Assembly (NCBI GenBank): GCA_003952965.2
Contig: CM025855.1
Coordinates: forward strand, 8,955,802-9,019,801
Direction: 5' to 3'
DNA length: 64,000 nucleotides
Source of the DNA: Morella rubra
Taxonomy: Eukaryota; Streptophyta; Magnoliopsida; Fagales; Myricaceae
Of this stretch, positions 1 through 12,469 are shown in pieces. Each line of letters starts with the position of its first letter. The first letter of the stretch is position 1. A program made the position numbers and the translations under genes. The notes under the pieces were generated by a model that ran no database searches, had not been told where the DNA came from, and saw only the letters and a list, made by a program, of their open reading frames with translations.

Positions 1-1990
1 CCCTAATTGCAATGCGAACACAACATCGTTTTGGTTGAAACATAGGGGCAAACATTATTTTTTGGGACATCGCCGGTATTTGCCCAGCGATGCATAGGTG
101 GAGGCATGATGTTGACATATTTGACGGGAAAAAAGAGTTTAGATCAGTTCCTGAAGAAGTCCCTGTAGAGGAGATACTTAACAACATGCATCGGTACCAT
201 TATATTCGTTCTGTAAAACTCAGAAGAAGAGAACATGGGCAAAACTGAGTTAAGTTGGATGAAGCGCAGACATAATTCTTTGCTAAATGTTAATGGTAAG
301 ACGAAGGAAATGCTAGTGCTTAGAGGGACTTAAAATTAATAGGTATTAAAAAGGAGTTGCATTTGTAGGTTCGGGGTCAGCACGTGGTGATGCCTCAAGC
401 ATCGTTTAATTTAATGAAGGATGAACGTAAGAAGTGTTGTGAATGGTTGTAAGAGATGGCTAAAGGGAAGATAATGGGTATGAAGAGTCACGACTCACAC
501 GTCTTGTTGCAGCGACTGTTACTGGCAATGATACACGGTTGTTAGGAAACGAAGTGTGTACAACGTTGACTGAGTTGAGCTTATTCTTCAGAGACTTGTG
601 CTTAAAAATAATACGTTAAGACATTGTGACCAGTTAGAGAAGGACATGAAATGATTCTTTGCAAGTTGGAAACATTTATTCCCTCATCATTTTTTACTAT
701 TATGGTTCATTTTTTCATTTACCTCGGGAAGTGAAACTTGGGGTCAGTTCAATTTGGTGGATGTATCCAATGGAGAGGTATATGGGGAAGATGAAGCGTT
801 TCGTTAAGAACAGGGCACGGTCTGAGGGCTCCATAGCAGAGAATTATGTGTTAAATGAATGTCTAACTTTTTGCTCAATGTATCTTGGTACAGTTGAGAC
901 GAGATTCAATAAAAAAATATCGGAATTATGCCGACATAGATGATCGAAGTTGTCGTCTTTCTGTATTTACTCAAAATGTTCGCCCGCTGGGAGCTGGTAG
1001 GGGTCAAGATTTGAATAGAAAGGAATTTACAAAAGCGCAGTGGTGTGTACTCAACAACTGTTCAAAAATCAGCCAACATATGAGTAAGTGTTTTTAAGAA
1101 TATTTGCTCATTTAAACACTTATCAGTTAATTATAATTTATTATAAAATATCTTTTTTTTTTTATAGCGAGCACTTAGAAGAGATGATGAGGCAATCGCC
1201 AATAAATATTGATAGGAGGCACGAAGAAGGATTTTGTTATGGTTTAGAAATCGAGTATTTATTTTTTTTGTCTCTATTATATGTTAAATTTTATTGATAT
1301 TTTTTATTTTTAATTAACACGTGTTTATTATTTAGATTCAAACTATGCGCAATGAAAATTCGAGCTCGGTGTCGGATGTATGCATTAGCATCCGGTCCGG
1401 ATCAACGGCACTTTGTTATTCTAGGTGTGTAGTGAATGGAGTTAGGTTTCACACGGTTTCATACGGTAACACTTCGTGTGGAGATTTACGCGTTGCGTTG
1501 CATTATTTGCAGAATTTAGTTTATTTACTCAAATGTGACTGGTTTGACTTGAGTACTCAAAACTTAGGTCTTGATAAAAGTGGTGGTTTGTTAGTATTAA
1601 CACATCCCGAAAGTGGTACAAAGAGACCGTTCGTGCTAGCATCTCAGGGGAATCAAGTGTTTTATATCGATGATATGAAGTTGGGTGGTCATTGGAAGAT
1701 TGTTCAAAAGATTACCCTAGAAACACGTATGATATTCCACCTATTGAGGAGGAAGCTAGTGAAGATGGAGAAGGACCGTCGAACCATGAAGCATACCAGG
1801 AGAATGAGTCTATTGAGCTTTTTGTGGACTTTAGCTCCTTTGACATGATCCCGTTGACTAGAAATGACGTCGAGGCTTATGTGCCAATGAGAGTGGTCCA
1901 CAACAACGTGAAATAGAAGGAAACGATGAATCCTTGGAATTGTTCAGTGAAGATTCTAGTGATTTTGAAGAATATGACTCCGAGGACTAA
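1..1990 (+). pseudogene. TNP2-type CACTA transposase, decayed, 5' end missing
   Basis: TNP2 would cut and join the ends of its own element in the nucleus. The first 200 bases translate to the conserved TNP2 stretch with the GH-R-LP motif (compare FLGHRRYLP), here interrupted by stops. DUF4218 follows at about 660-1084, recognised by WMYPMERYMG and VKNRARSEGSIAE. DUF4216 is at about 1345-1700, recognised by CVVNGVRFHT and the FVLASQGNQVFYI motif. An acidic tail ends in EEYDSED with TAA at 1988-1990. Introns seem to separate DUF4218 from DUF4216 (about 1084-1345). Multiple nonsense changes and frame shifts before 660 make it a pseudogene. The same gene is better preserved in CACTA-3 (59321-55719), which guided the domain calls. 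Confidence 0.85.
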
Positions 1991-2094
1991 AGTAACTTTA
2001 TCGTTTCAATTTACTTTGTGTTTCTATTTTATATTCATTTTGAGTAACGTAATTCATTGTTTTTTATTTGGTCACAGGACGACGTCATGCTAAT

Positions 2095-3750
2095 GGAGGA
2101 AAACGTCTTCGGTGAATTTATCAGTTCGAGCTGAAGAGTACTCCGGTACACTAGCAGTGTCGGGTCCTTCGCTTAGAGATGCAACGAATTACCGTCCCTA
2201 CCACAACCAGTCCAATAGGCACCCAAAGTAGTTGTGCATGTAAGTATCTTACCCCGTCGATCTTGATTAAATATTATGACTTTTAAATTTTTATACTTAA
2301 CTGAATTTTAAATTTATTATTCTCCATTTGTAGCAATGTCCGGATCAGACATGAAGGGTAGTATGCGCGAGATTGCATTACTCAAGGCTCATACCGAAGG
2401 AAAGCTGATTGTCCATATCCCTGATGGACGTACGGCGGTGATGACAAGCATCTTCAATGCTCTCAAGTCATATTGGTGCGCTCGTTCGACAGCATCCCAT
2501 TTGAGACAAGTAAATGGAGGGAGGTCCCCGACGAGGTTAAATCATACGTGATGAACCGAGTGTTGGTAAGTATAATTTATTAAATTTTAATTGTGGAAAT
2601 TTTATACGTACTAACTGTTATATATGTTAAGGATGACTTCCAACTAGATTATGACCGAGCCGAGGATTGCATTACTGTGACGTCTACGATGAACACAGCG
2701 TACAAGGACACATAAAATAGAATGTTCCAGCATTACTTGGTGTTCAATTCCAAAGAAGAGGCGTTAGAGCACCCGTATCCCGAGATGAACAAGGAAGAAT
2801 GGACTTGTGTCTGTGATTTATTCGCGAGTAAGGAATTTAGGTTAAAATTTTTATTCCGTCCTGAACGTTTATTTTATTTTATTATTAATTGTGGTAACAA
2901 CTGTAAATATACAATGCAAAGGAGGAGTGCAATCAACCGGGAGAATAGAGCTAAGCTGAAGATTGTACACACATCGGGAGCGAGGTCCTTCCAACGCGAG
3001 AGCGTTGTTAGTAAGTAATAAATTTACATTTTTTAGATTTATTACTTAAATAAATGACTTAGGTATTTTAATATGCACGTTCTATATTTCTTTTGGTATA
3101 CAAAAAAATCAGAATCTGATGAGATTAGTCCTGCGTTGTTGTATAAAAAAACGCATACTAATAAGGATGGCATGTGGACATCAGAAGATGCACGAGAAAA
3201 TTTTGTAAGTTGTAAGTTAGATTTAATGATGCATTGTTATCTCTTATGTTTCATATGTGCTAACTTTATCTTCTTTTCTAATTTGTAGGAAAAAATGGAG
3301 GCATTACAGTTGCAGCACGAGTTAGAGGGAAAGTCATACACAAGTGGAGATTTTCCTGAGGTATTGGGGACGAAAGCGGGTTACGTGCGAGGTTTAGGCC
3401 ATTCAGTACGGTCTGTTGGATCATTTTCATCAGTATCGTCCGTTGATTTGTCCCAAAATTAGAGGAGGCCAATTAGAGATAGAGGAGATGAGGGCTAGAC
3501 AGATGGAATATGAAGCGCTTTTGGTCAAACGGTCAGAATGGAGCAGACAATGCAAGAGCATCTGTAGATGATGGAAGAGGAGTAGCAGAGAACAGCAGAT
3601 GATGGCGGAGCAGCAATGGAAGAAAGAGAAGAGCATCAAAAGATGATGCAGGAGCAGCAAAGGAACCTAGTGAACAGCAAGAACTGAGGATGCAACTAAT
3701 GGAACAATAAATGCATGAGCAGATGATGGAGCACATCAGACAGTGACATC
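2095..3750 (+). pseudogene. Transposase_24 (Ptta/En/Spm) second CACTA gene, decayed
   Basis: This is the second gene of the element, the class thought to bind subterminal repeats (TNPA-like role, inferred). Probable exon blocks are about 2095-2239, 2336-2565, 2633-2840, 2920-3010, 3110-3206 and 3290-3746, separated by AT-rich introns with GT/AG ends. Diagnostic pieces are the MREIALLKAHTEGK start region, the LDYDR segment, an NRENRAKLKIVHTSGARSF block and a glutamate/glutamine-rich coiled-coil tail. An in-frame stop near 2713 (KDT*NRM) and others in the tail disable it. The block order matches 12349-10785 and 52882-49421. Confidence 0.75.
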
Positions 3751-3769
3751 CATATGACACCCAAACAAA

Positions 3770-4583
3770 AATTTGGGTAGATTATGTATTTTCACTACTT
3801 GATCAGTACTTATCGATTATGTATTTTATTTACTTTTAATGACGATTGCATATTTGTAGACATTTTATTATTATTATGAGTATTGAATATCTTTCTATTT
3901 GTATTATTTGCAAATTATTTTTAAAATTTAATTAAATTAATTCAATACGTAAAAAGGTTCAAACGGTAAAAAACTCGAACGGTTCTTGTGTAATGATACG
4001 TGCGCACGCTTAACAATCCGTCCACACACTTTTCTCTTCCAAAGGTTATTCTTCGTGACACGGTCTTTTAATTACATACCGTTGAAAGTGAAAAAACGTT
4101 CGAACAAAGTCAATTGAATAAATGTCTGCACAGTCGATGTTGGTGTTCAAATGGTTTTTGAAGTGACAAAAACTATTTCGTCATAAATGAAACAACAGTA
4201 CAGACATCTTTATTCTGGCCTTCGAAAGGCAATATACAACTGTCACGACGGTGTCGTATCACTGTGCTCACGTATGATCCATGACAAATGTATTTCGTCA
4301 TATTGGACCAAACCGTTCGCACCTCTCATGCGAACGGATGGAAGATACTCGATATGACGATTTTGAATTTTGTCAAAATAGGAGAAAACCTTTCGGACGG
4401 TTTATTTGTCCGTTTGAAAGGTTTTGAGTGACAAAACACGGAAATTGTCACCTAAAACCTTTGCTGACAGGCTTTAGGTGACAAAGGTGACAACTTGGTT
4501 TTGTCACCCAAAACCTTTGGTGACAAAAATGGCACTCTGAGTGACAAATTTTTTTGACACCCAAAGTCATTTTTCTTATAGTG
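3770..4583. repeat. CACTA-1 subterminal repeats and right terminal inverted repeat
   Basis: No coding potential. From about 4130 to 4583 there are repeated GTGACAAAA / TTTTGTCAC motifs in both orientations, with the phrase AAACCTTTNGTGACA recurring. The block closes with the CACTA-type terminus at 4583. Such short inverted subterminal motifs are the expected binding sites for the element's own DNA-binding protein (family knowledge). Confidence 0.75.
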
Positions 4584-7264
4584 AGCAAAAGAGAGTTAAT
4601 TGCTTCCACAATATTGAACCACCAGAGTACATAAATATACATGCTTCTTGTTTTAAATGGTATTGAATTTTTCGATTGCAATTACAAATCACAACTGCCA
4701 AGATAATATTAGATTCCCACATTGACTTGTCTGCTCTTGTAATGGAGGCTTATAATAAATAAAGTTCCCCTTTAAGGTTGGGGAAAAATTCTGATCAAAA
4801 TCAGAATTCAGGGTTCCCGCACCGGAAATCTGATTCAGGTATATGCTGGAACCGAAATGACTTTTTGCCCATTTTTGGATTTGGAATCACGAAATTTTCT
4901 AGTTCTGGTTGGTTTATTTTTTATTTTTAAAGATAGTGGTAGTAATATTTTGCTTGGATTATGTCATTTGTGTGATTCAATCATTTATGTATGTGCTTAA
5001 TGCTTAGTCATTGGAGTTTAGACTATGGTAGGGATGATAACATTTTATTAGATCTTGTGCAGTTTTTTATTTGGACCTTGTATGAATTATTGTAATTTCA
5101 TTTAATTTTTTGTTTGTATTGTGTGCCAATATTGTATATTGGTCACACACATATGAGTAAAAAGTAAAAGAACATTTAATATCGTTGTAAAAGAACATTT
5201 AATATGGCCAACATTTTATTTATTGTTCACATCAATTATCAAGTGACACAATTACATCATTTTGGATGAATGTTTAATTATTTTAGATTTTGGATGAATT
5301 TTTATTATACATTTTATTTATTGTTAATTTATGATTAGTAATTAAGTGTAACAGCAAAATTTGACCAAAATTCTAACCCAAAATGCCTAAAAATCACTTT
5401 TGGCCCATTAAGGCCCAAACAAAATCTGGCTAAATAAGCCCAAATATTGAAATCGGAATTTTCAATTTTCGGTTCCATCCGATTCCAATTCTGTTATTTA
5501 CAAGAATGAAATCAGAACAAAAAAATGTAATTTCAGTTGATACCGGATCCAAAACCGAAACAAGCAATTCCGACTCCATCTATTTCAATACCCACTCTCA
5601 CTCCCCTTCAATCTAATACTCGCATACAAGAGTGGTCCATGGGCTGAGTCTTTCCGCAAGTGATGGGCTTTTGTAATATAGGCTTATAAATAAAAATCCC
5701 TTTAAAAGTGCCCTATGGATTTAGCCTTCTTATAACTCTTGTATTATCAATTGTGCAAGTATTAGATTCTAAAGAGTACTTGCTTTTATAATTCTCATTA
5801 CAAGAGTTTGTCCCACATCGTATGAGTCTGTCTCCTGTGAGAAGACTCCACTACAAGAGCTCATATTGCCCTTATTAATATAGTACTCTAATAGATAGCA
5901 TTTTCATCTTTATCCATATTACAATGTGTCAACACTCGAGAATGTACAAACTAAAAAGAGAGAGTTGGTATTCACATCAGATGGGTGTCTCAATTTCGTG
6001 GACCCACCTTCTTCTTTCCGTCCTGATGAGAATTAATCAATCAAATTTCCTTACGCTGATTCCGCTTCAGGAGAAAGTTTAAGTTAAGCTGAAGTGAAGC
6101 ATGATTATTGATTAATGTTTTGGCTAAAACGAGAAATGTTTACTTCATTTTGTCGCACATATTTGACCTATCAAGTTGGGTTCAAGAGTCCAAGGGTTAG
6201 ATCTTGCTTCCTAATTTGGTTATACGAATTACTACTAGTGGGCTTAAATTATATCTTAAACAAGCAATTTGAACAGCGTAGGTCCTAGACCACCTGATTC
6301 ATTTATTTGAAGAATATTCACGGGCGAAGAAAATGTATACGGCCATATGGGTTGAAACAATTCAAATAAGTTTTGCTCTCCCAATTCAAAATTTTTTTTC
6401 TCTAGTAAAAGAAGAACGTTTACACAATTTTCCTATATAGTTTGATTTCAGAATCAACTATTTGTCTCCTCGCTAGGTGGTACACACATACCGGCACACA
6501 ACAAGTGTGACGGTTAGTTAAGGGCTTATTTAGTCGGAGCGTGACTTAAACCCACACTTAAGCACTCAATACCGTTTGTCAAGACATAAAAATCGTGTTA
6601 CTCAACCCTTAACCTTCATCCTTTGAGGCCAAAATGTTGTCTTCTCGCCAAATAACTATCGCTGAGCAACAGTAAAAACAAAATACATTTAGAACTTTGA
6701 TAATTGTGGCTGTTTTTTCACTTTTTGAGGTTTATGATAGTGGCGAGGGCTTCAGTTTCCCCATTATTAGACAAGAACAAGGCTCGGCATCTAACTAATC
6801 TTTGATACGTTCGTTTGTGAAAATATTTTAAAATATAAATAAATAAAATAAAATTTTAAAAATAAACATCTAAAATTTTAAAAATTTTTTCACAAATACG
6901 GATAACTTTTTACTAGGAATCTAATAATTTTTTAAGTTGTTCTAGTCTTCCCAGAACTCAAAGGCCGAAAAAAAAGAAAAACCCTTAACCAGGAAAACGA
7001 AAAAAAAAAACAAAAAGGTAGAAGAAAAGTTGTACATGTCTTTACAACTTTGCTCCTCTGAAAACACTGTTGAAATCTGTTTTGGCTCTCTACCCCCACA
7101 GATGCTCTAAATTAGCACTCAACACGTTGCCAATTATGACTTCCGGAACACTCTTTCTTACCCACGTCAGGAAAAAAACAACACTAATAATAGAACTCTT
7201 TGAACTGTCTTTTGTCCCTTAATCCGCGGAGGTTAGAAATTAGCACTCAACGCAACTAGCAGTA
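4584..7264. other. Gene-free AT-rich stretch with possible small-transposon remnants
   Basis: No convincing reading frame. At about 4770-4870 and 5440-5600 there are mutually inverted CCGGAA/TTCCGGTT-type words, reminiscent of decayed non-autonomous hAT ends. At 5640-5930 a TGTCCCACATCG-type phrase and short repeated words resemble LTR debris. Neither has clear ends or a target duplication. The last ~300 bases before 7265 must hold the promoter of the dioxygenase; ATTAGCACTCAA occurs there twice (7111-7122 and 7239-7250). Confidence 0.4.
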
Positions 7265-8763
7265 ATGGCCACTTCCGCGGCCTCCTTTCTGTTCCAGATC
7301 GGAACTGGACGCCACCTGATGCACCCACGTGTGTCCAGTCGGAGCCAAAAACCCATGAAGACAACCATCACCAATAGTTCCGAAAACTACGACAGAGCCA
7401 AAGAGGTGAAGCGATTCGACGATTCCAAGCTCGGAGTCAAAGGCCTTGTCGACTCCGGCATCACCGCCATCCCCCGCTTCTTCGTTCACCCACCCGAGAC
7501 CCTCTCCGACCTCAAGCCAGGCCCCGGAGCCCAACCCAGACAGGACCTTATTCCCACCATCGACCTCACCGGAGTGGACTCGGATCAGCGCCGGTCATTT
7601 ATCGTCGAAGAAATCAGACGGGCGTCCTCCACCTTCGGATTTTTCCAGGTCGTTAACCACGGTGTGCCTTTGGAGGTACTGGACGGCATGATGGCCTCGA
7701 TGAAGGGGTTTCACGAGGAACCAACGGAGAAAAAGGCGCGGGTCTATCGTAGAGAGATAGGCACAGGCGTATCCTACATGTCCAACGTGGACTTGTACCA
7801 TTCTAAAGCCGCCAGTTGGAGGTATGGTATTGGTGTCAGAATCCTCGAAATTTCCCTTTTAGTTTTCTCCGAATTTAATAATTAATTTGCCTTAAATTCA
7901 TCCTCTAGATGTTTGCTTAGGAAATTTGCTTGTGTCATATCAGTTGTTCTTCAGATTTGTATAGCATATATACAATGGTAATTTGTTTGTGGCAAAAATG
8001 TGCCAAATGGGAGCAGGGACACTATCCAGATAAGGCTGGGACCTAAGATGGCGGATATTGAAGAAATCCCTGAGATATTGAGAAACGAGGTGATCCGTTG
8101 GGACCGAGAGATCAAACTGCTCGGGGAGCTTCTGATGGGCCTGCTGTGTGAAGCGCTGGGAGTGGAAACCGGAAGGTTGAAGCAGATGGCGTGTTCGGAA
8201 GGGAGAGTGATGGTGGGCCACTACTACCCCTACTGCCCACAGCCTGATCTGACGGTCGGACTTGCGTACCATACGGATCCAGGGGTGTTGACGGTGGTAC
8301 AGCAGGACCATGTCGGTGGATTGCAGGTTAAGTACGGTGGGAGTTGGTTGGATGTTAAACCTGTCCCCGGAGCTCTTGTTATTAACGTCGGCGATTTGCT
8401 TCAGGTACAAGAGAAAAAAAAATGCTCAACCCAATGAAAGAAACTGATGTTGAATTTCACCTTTCACTGAAGGAAAAGATTTATAGTTTTTTTTTTTCTT
8501 GTTATTTCTTCCAGATCATATCGAATGACGAATACAAAAGCGCTGAGCACCGAGTGTTGGCCAACTCTAGCCGTGAACCGCGAGTCTCGATGGCGGTTTT
8601 CTTCAACCCGGGCAGTAGAGACGACCTGTACGGACCGTTGCTGGAGTTGATATCGCCAGAGAAACCTGCAGTTTACAGGCAGTTTACTTTAACAGACTTC
8701 ATGACTAGGTTCTTCAAAAAGGAGTTGGACGGCAAGTCTTTGCCCAATTTCTATAAGCTGTGA
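7265..8763 (+). CDS. 2-oxoglutarate/Fe(II) dioxygenase, ACC-oxidase-homolog group (copy 1)
   Basis: Soluble cytosolic 2OG/Fe(II) oxygenase of the 1-aminocyclopropane-1-carboxylate oxidase homolog clade; substrate unknown. Exons 7265-7821, 8017-8404 and 8515-8763 with GT/AG borders join to 397 residues. The N-terminal DIOX_N half has IPTIDLTGV and [12 protein letters not shown]. The jelly-roll half has the iron ligands H271 and D273 (HTD) and H327, plus the 2OG-binding R338-V-S340, all present. Both introns fall exactly where they do in copy 2 (31794-33211). The start at 7265 adds about 31 residues compared with copy 2; the ATG beginning [16 protein letters not shown] is the alternative start and would give a length closer to the family. 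Upstream lies ATTAGCACTCAA. A carboxypeptidase pseudogene follows 300 bases downstream. It is not ethylene-forming ACC oxidase itself: the [11 protein letters not shown]-terminus belongs to the homolog clade. Confidence 0.93.
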
Positions 8764-9067
8764 ATGATGTGGGAAATATATATACATGGAAATGGACAAT
8801 GATATCATATAGGGTACATAGCAACTCGTAAGCTGTGATTGATCAGAAGGAAAATGAATGGAAAAAAAAAAAAACAATTGTTTTTCAATCATTCAGATTC
8901 AGGGAGTCTTGAATTCTTCATCATTTCCTTGCCCACGGTGCTTGATGGATATCTTTTGAAACATGAGACTAAACATTAGGAGTTGAAAAAGACTTCACTG
9001 GAAAATTTAATGGACATCGACGATGAATTAGTACGATAGTTGATCATATTTAAGTATACTATCTCTT
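8764..9067. other. 3' flank of dioxygenase 1
   Basis: Presumed 3' UTR and spacer. It is AT-rich with a short A-run at 8861-8873. No gene or repeat is recognised before carboxypeptidase similarity begins near 9068. Confidence 0.5.
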
Positions 9068-9755
9068 CGTAAACGCTAGGCTAACAAAATCAAGGAATTG
9101 GTAGGAGGCAACAAACGCTAGGTCTAGCAGGGTCATGGAATTGTTGCAAAGCATGACAGGATTAGCCACTGTATATGATTTTACACCGAAACTTCCTTGC
9201 ATACGAAACTAAAAATTGGTTACCCAGCTTCTACAAAACCAGGAGGTGGAGAGTGGCTTAGTAGAGTGAACGAAACATTGGTTTTCGATAACTACAGCTA
9301 GGTCGTGCCGCGCTCGCGACGCGTTGCACGAAGATGTTATGAAGAGTGTGAAATATATGGTGGAGTTTTTAGTAGTTAAGAAAAGCAAAGTTATTTTCTA
9401 TCAAGGGCATTTGGATTTGAGGGTTGGTGTTGTGTCATTGGAGGCTTGGATGAAAATGACGAAATGGGAAGGAATACATTAGGAGTTTTTGGTGACAGAG
9501 ACAGAGCTTGTAATTAGGTGAATTGAGACCTTGCTGGGTATGTGCGGAAAGGGGGGAAGTTTGAGCAATTTTGTAGTTTTAGGGGCTGGGCATCTTGTGC
9601 CCAGAGACCAGGCAATATTGAATTCTCAGGCAATGGGAGAGACTGGTTCTTGGAGAGATGGTTATTTGGCTGTCAACAAAGGGAGGATTAATGATAATCA
9701 GATTTACGGGGTTCCCAGTAAATTAATTAAGTTCGTCTTATTCTTCTGGCTGTAG
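9068..9755 (+). pseudogene. SCPL50-like serine carboxypeptidase pseudogene, 3' part only
   Basis: The DNA aligns by eye along its whole length with the 3' part of the intact carboxypeptidase gene at 25725-27107 (roughly its residue 255 to the end). It keeps long identical stretches such as the MTGLAT, VMKSVKYMVEFL and VVLGAGHLVP-equivalent codons. The 5' half, with the oxyanion-hole and catalytic-serine motifs, is absent. The rest is broken by stops (for example TAG after the NYS-equivalent of EDCSE) and small indels. It is a partial duplicate that never had, or has lost, its promoter and signal peptide. CACTA-2 inserted about 100 bases downstream. Confidence 0.9.
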
Positions 9756-9861
9756 TAACCCTATTATTAAGTTTCACATTGTTAAAATAATGTGAAATTT
9801 TTAATCGAGGGTTTATAAATAAAGTTCTATCTATAATCTCATTCTTAAACCATTGAATATA

Positions 9862-10620
9862 CACTACAAAAAAAATTGATTTTTAGTGACAAAAAATTGT
9901 CACTAAAAGTCAAAATTTCGTCACGAGCTCCGTCAGCAAAAGAGTGTCACGAATGTATTTGTGACGAAAGAATTTCGTCACGAAAAGTTTTTAGTGACGG
10001 AAAATTTTCGTCACTAAATCTAATGATCGATCGGTAATTTTGCCGATCGGTCGGTGAAAACGAAGTGATGGATCGGTTGGAAACCGATCGATCGGTATTT
10101 GTTTGCAATGATCGAACGGATACCAATACCGATCGATCATCATATCTAAGATGATTGAACGGTATGTATTGACGATCGATCGGTTATTTATTGGTGATTG
10201 ATCGACAAATTAACCGATCGCACGGTAAGAAATAGGCGATCGATCGTTTCAGTAACGACGATCAGACGTTTTATATAAGCGATCGATCACTAAGTATACG
10301 ATCGATCGTCATGCCAAAACCGATCGGTCGTTTATTTCAGCGATGGAACGTTGATTAAGTAACTGATCGATCGGTGTAATCTGACGATCGATCGTTTGAG
10401 TTGGAGGATCGATCGTCTATTTCTCCACCGATCGGTCGCTTATAGTACCGACAGATCGCTTGCATGTAGGCAATCGATCGTTTTCATTACTGATTGATCA
10501 GTAATTTTGTCTTTTTAATATTGGCGATTGAACAGTGGTATTGAACGATCAATCGGTTTAACAACAACCGATCGATCGCTGAATATGCCGATCGAATGGT
10601 GGTAACAGAATCGGTTTTTT
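9862..10620. repeat. CACTA-2 left subterminal repeats with CGATCGATCG array
   Basis: 9862-10020 contains the terminal inverted repeat and several TTTAGTGACGAAA / TTTCGTCACTAAA words in both orientations. From about 10021 to 10615 there are roughly 27 copies, by eye, of a degenerate palindrome (consensus CGATCGATCG, with variants such as CCGATCGGTCG and GATTGAACGG) at about 22-base spacing. The spacers between copies are unrelated, so this is an array of sites, not a tandem satellite. Confidence 0.85.
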
Positions 10621-10784
10621 TTTTTTAAATAATAATATAAAATATTATATAACACGTACTATTATAATAACAATACAATACTCACATTAATAAACATCAA
10701 TAATAACAAATAGTGATCCGTAATTAAATCAAAAATAATATCGTAATAATACATAATCAGAAAGCTATTACAATATACATGCAT

Positions 10785-12349
10785 CTACCTTTTTGAACCC
10801 CCAAACTGGCTGAATAGTCGCTTTGACATGTCGCTCATTTTCTTCTCCATTACAGAGGACATTTTCTTCTCCAGCTCCTTCGATATTTCTGCCCGTAAGC
10901 GCTCTTGCTCCTTTCGCATGTGCTCTTGTTCTTGTTGCATGTGCTCCTCGTGCTCCACTCGCATGTGCTCTTGCTCCCTTTTCATGCGCTCCTCCTGCTC
11001 CAACCGGATGCGCTCCTGCTCCACCCGCTGCTCCTCACGGTGGTCCCTCAGCGTGGCCTCCATCTCAGCTTGCTTCTTTGCAAATTCTTGCAAGTCTTTT
11101 TCTCTAGCAGCTCTCATCGCTTCTATCTCATCCCTTGCCTTCGCTAGCTGGTGTTGTAGATCAGAAGACTACGTAGTTAAAGTTGATGAAGGCGGAGGCT
11201 TAACCGCGCGTCCTAATCCCTGAACATATCCCGACTTCTTGTCCAATATCTCCAAATATACTTCAATTTCGGTGTAACTCTTCCCTTCTAAATCACACTG
11301 GCACTGGAAGGCATCCATCCATTCCTGAAAAAATGACAATAATTACCAGAAACATTAAAGTAGATTAACTATACATAAATTACATAAAGTAGATTAAAAT
11401 GAAAGCGACTTACATAAATTTCTCTCGCTCCTTCCAAGGTTCCAAACGCCATCTTTGTTTGTATAATTCTTCTTATACAACTCTGCAGGATTGATTCGCT
11501 TTCTTGATTTTTCTACATGGCAATAGCATAAAGTTATTGACAAACAATATCAATAAAGTCTAAAATTTAGTACTTAACTTACCATGCAAGCTCGAGTGCG
11601 CTGGAACGAGCGCGAACCAGCAGCGTGGTTCACAGTCAACTTTGATCTATTCTTCTTATTTTGCTCGCTTCGTTTCTGCGATATTTTAAGTAATTAAATA
11701 TTAAAATAATGTAATATTTAAGCAACGGTTTTTGTAATCACGTACCATAAATGTTTCGCTGGTGAACAGATCGCATAACTCCTTCCACTGTTCTTCCGTG
11801 GTATCAGGGTGCGGCTTCAGCAATGCCGCCTCTTTACTTGGAAACTTTTTGAAATACGCATGCATCCGGTTGCGGTGCGTTCGACGTGCCATCATCATAG
11901 TCTCGACCACCGTCCTCACGTCCTCCTGACGGGTGTAGTCAAGGTCGAAGTGGTCCTGCATAAGTACCAAAACATACAATATTACAATGATAAACGAAAT
12001 GCTTAACCAAAAATTCTATGTTTACGAGTTTAATCATACCAACACTCGATCCATAATGTACTCCTTCACTTCTGTAGGATCAGCCCACTTGTTAACGGAG
12101 ATCGGAATCAGCCCTCGGACCAATATTCCAATCTTTGTCGATAGGGTGAACCAGTTATAAATTGAAATATAACTTATAATAATTTCTTACATGCACAACT
12201 ACTAGGACAAGCTGGTGTGCCTTGACTCATGGCTTCATTCGCTCTTGAGAAGGAGCGCTCGGAGTAGGACTCGGGATCGGACTCATACTAAGAGTAACTC
12301 TATGCAACTGTCCAGAAGTAACTGAAGGAAATTCCCGTCCACGCTTCAT
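10785..12349 (-). pseudogene. Transposase_24 (Ptta/En/Spm) second gene of CACTA-2
   Basis: Accessory CACTA protein, presumed to bind DNA. Exon-like blocks on the - strand include about 12349-12190, 12117-12040, 11960-11747, 11690-11583, 11520-11420 and 11325-10785. Recognisable parts are FDLDYTRQEDVRT, the PDTTEEQWKELCDLFTSE block, KNRSKLTVNHAAGSRSFQRT and GTLEGAREIYV. A long charged coiled coil with about seven EQE-HMR-type repeats ends in FSQFGGSKR with the stop at 10785. The last 110 residues are an uninterrupted frame. An in-frame stop lies just before it (SSTLTT*SS), and the first exon needs a frame choice, so I treat the copy as probably inactive. The coiled coil fits oligomer formation on repeated sites (inference). 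Confidence 0.7.
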
Positions 12350-12469
12350 TTCACCGTACAAGCTGTGACATAACAAAAGAAACGATAAAGATGTGGTAAA
12401 AGAGACAATAACAGTAAAAACAGTTCAGCAAACATCAACATTACAAAAAAATATACTTAAAAGAAATTA

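Larger units (their letters stand above)
1..4583 (+). mobile_element. CACTA-1: right part of a decayed CACTA (En/Spm) transposon
   Basis: Two transposon genes in the usual CACTA order, TNP2 then a Transposase_24-type gene, run on the + strand. They are followed by a gene-free subterminal block that ends in ATAGTG at 4578-4583. Read inwards from that end the terminus is CACTATAAGAAAAATGAC, the CACTA signature. The left end lies outside the window, so the 3-bp target duplication cannot be tested. Both genes are broken by stops and frame changes, so the copy is dead. Its subterminal motif (GTGACAAAA-like) differs from those of the other two large CACTA elements here. Confidence 0.85.

Noticed and set aside
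3430..3760. Leucine/histidine-rich - strand frames at the end of CACTA-1
   Set aside because: Shadow of the glutamine/glutamate-rich tail on the + strand.
7265..8763. True ACC oxidase (ethylene-forming)
   Set aside because: The N-terminal [10 protein letters not shown] block and sequence style match the ACC-oxidase-homolog clade.
10021..10615. CRISPR-like array because of regular short repeats with unique spacers
   Set aside because: Plant nuclear DNA, degenerate 10-base palindromes, variable spacing, located inside CACTA subterminal regions.
10823..11223. + strand frames rich in Cys/Ser/Leu opposite the CACTA-2 coiled coil
   Set aside because: Antisense shadows of a repetitive charged coiled-coil gene.
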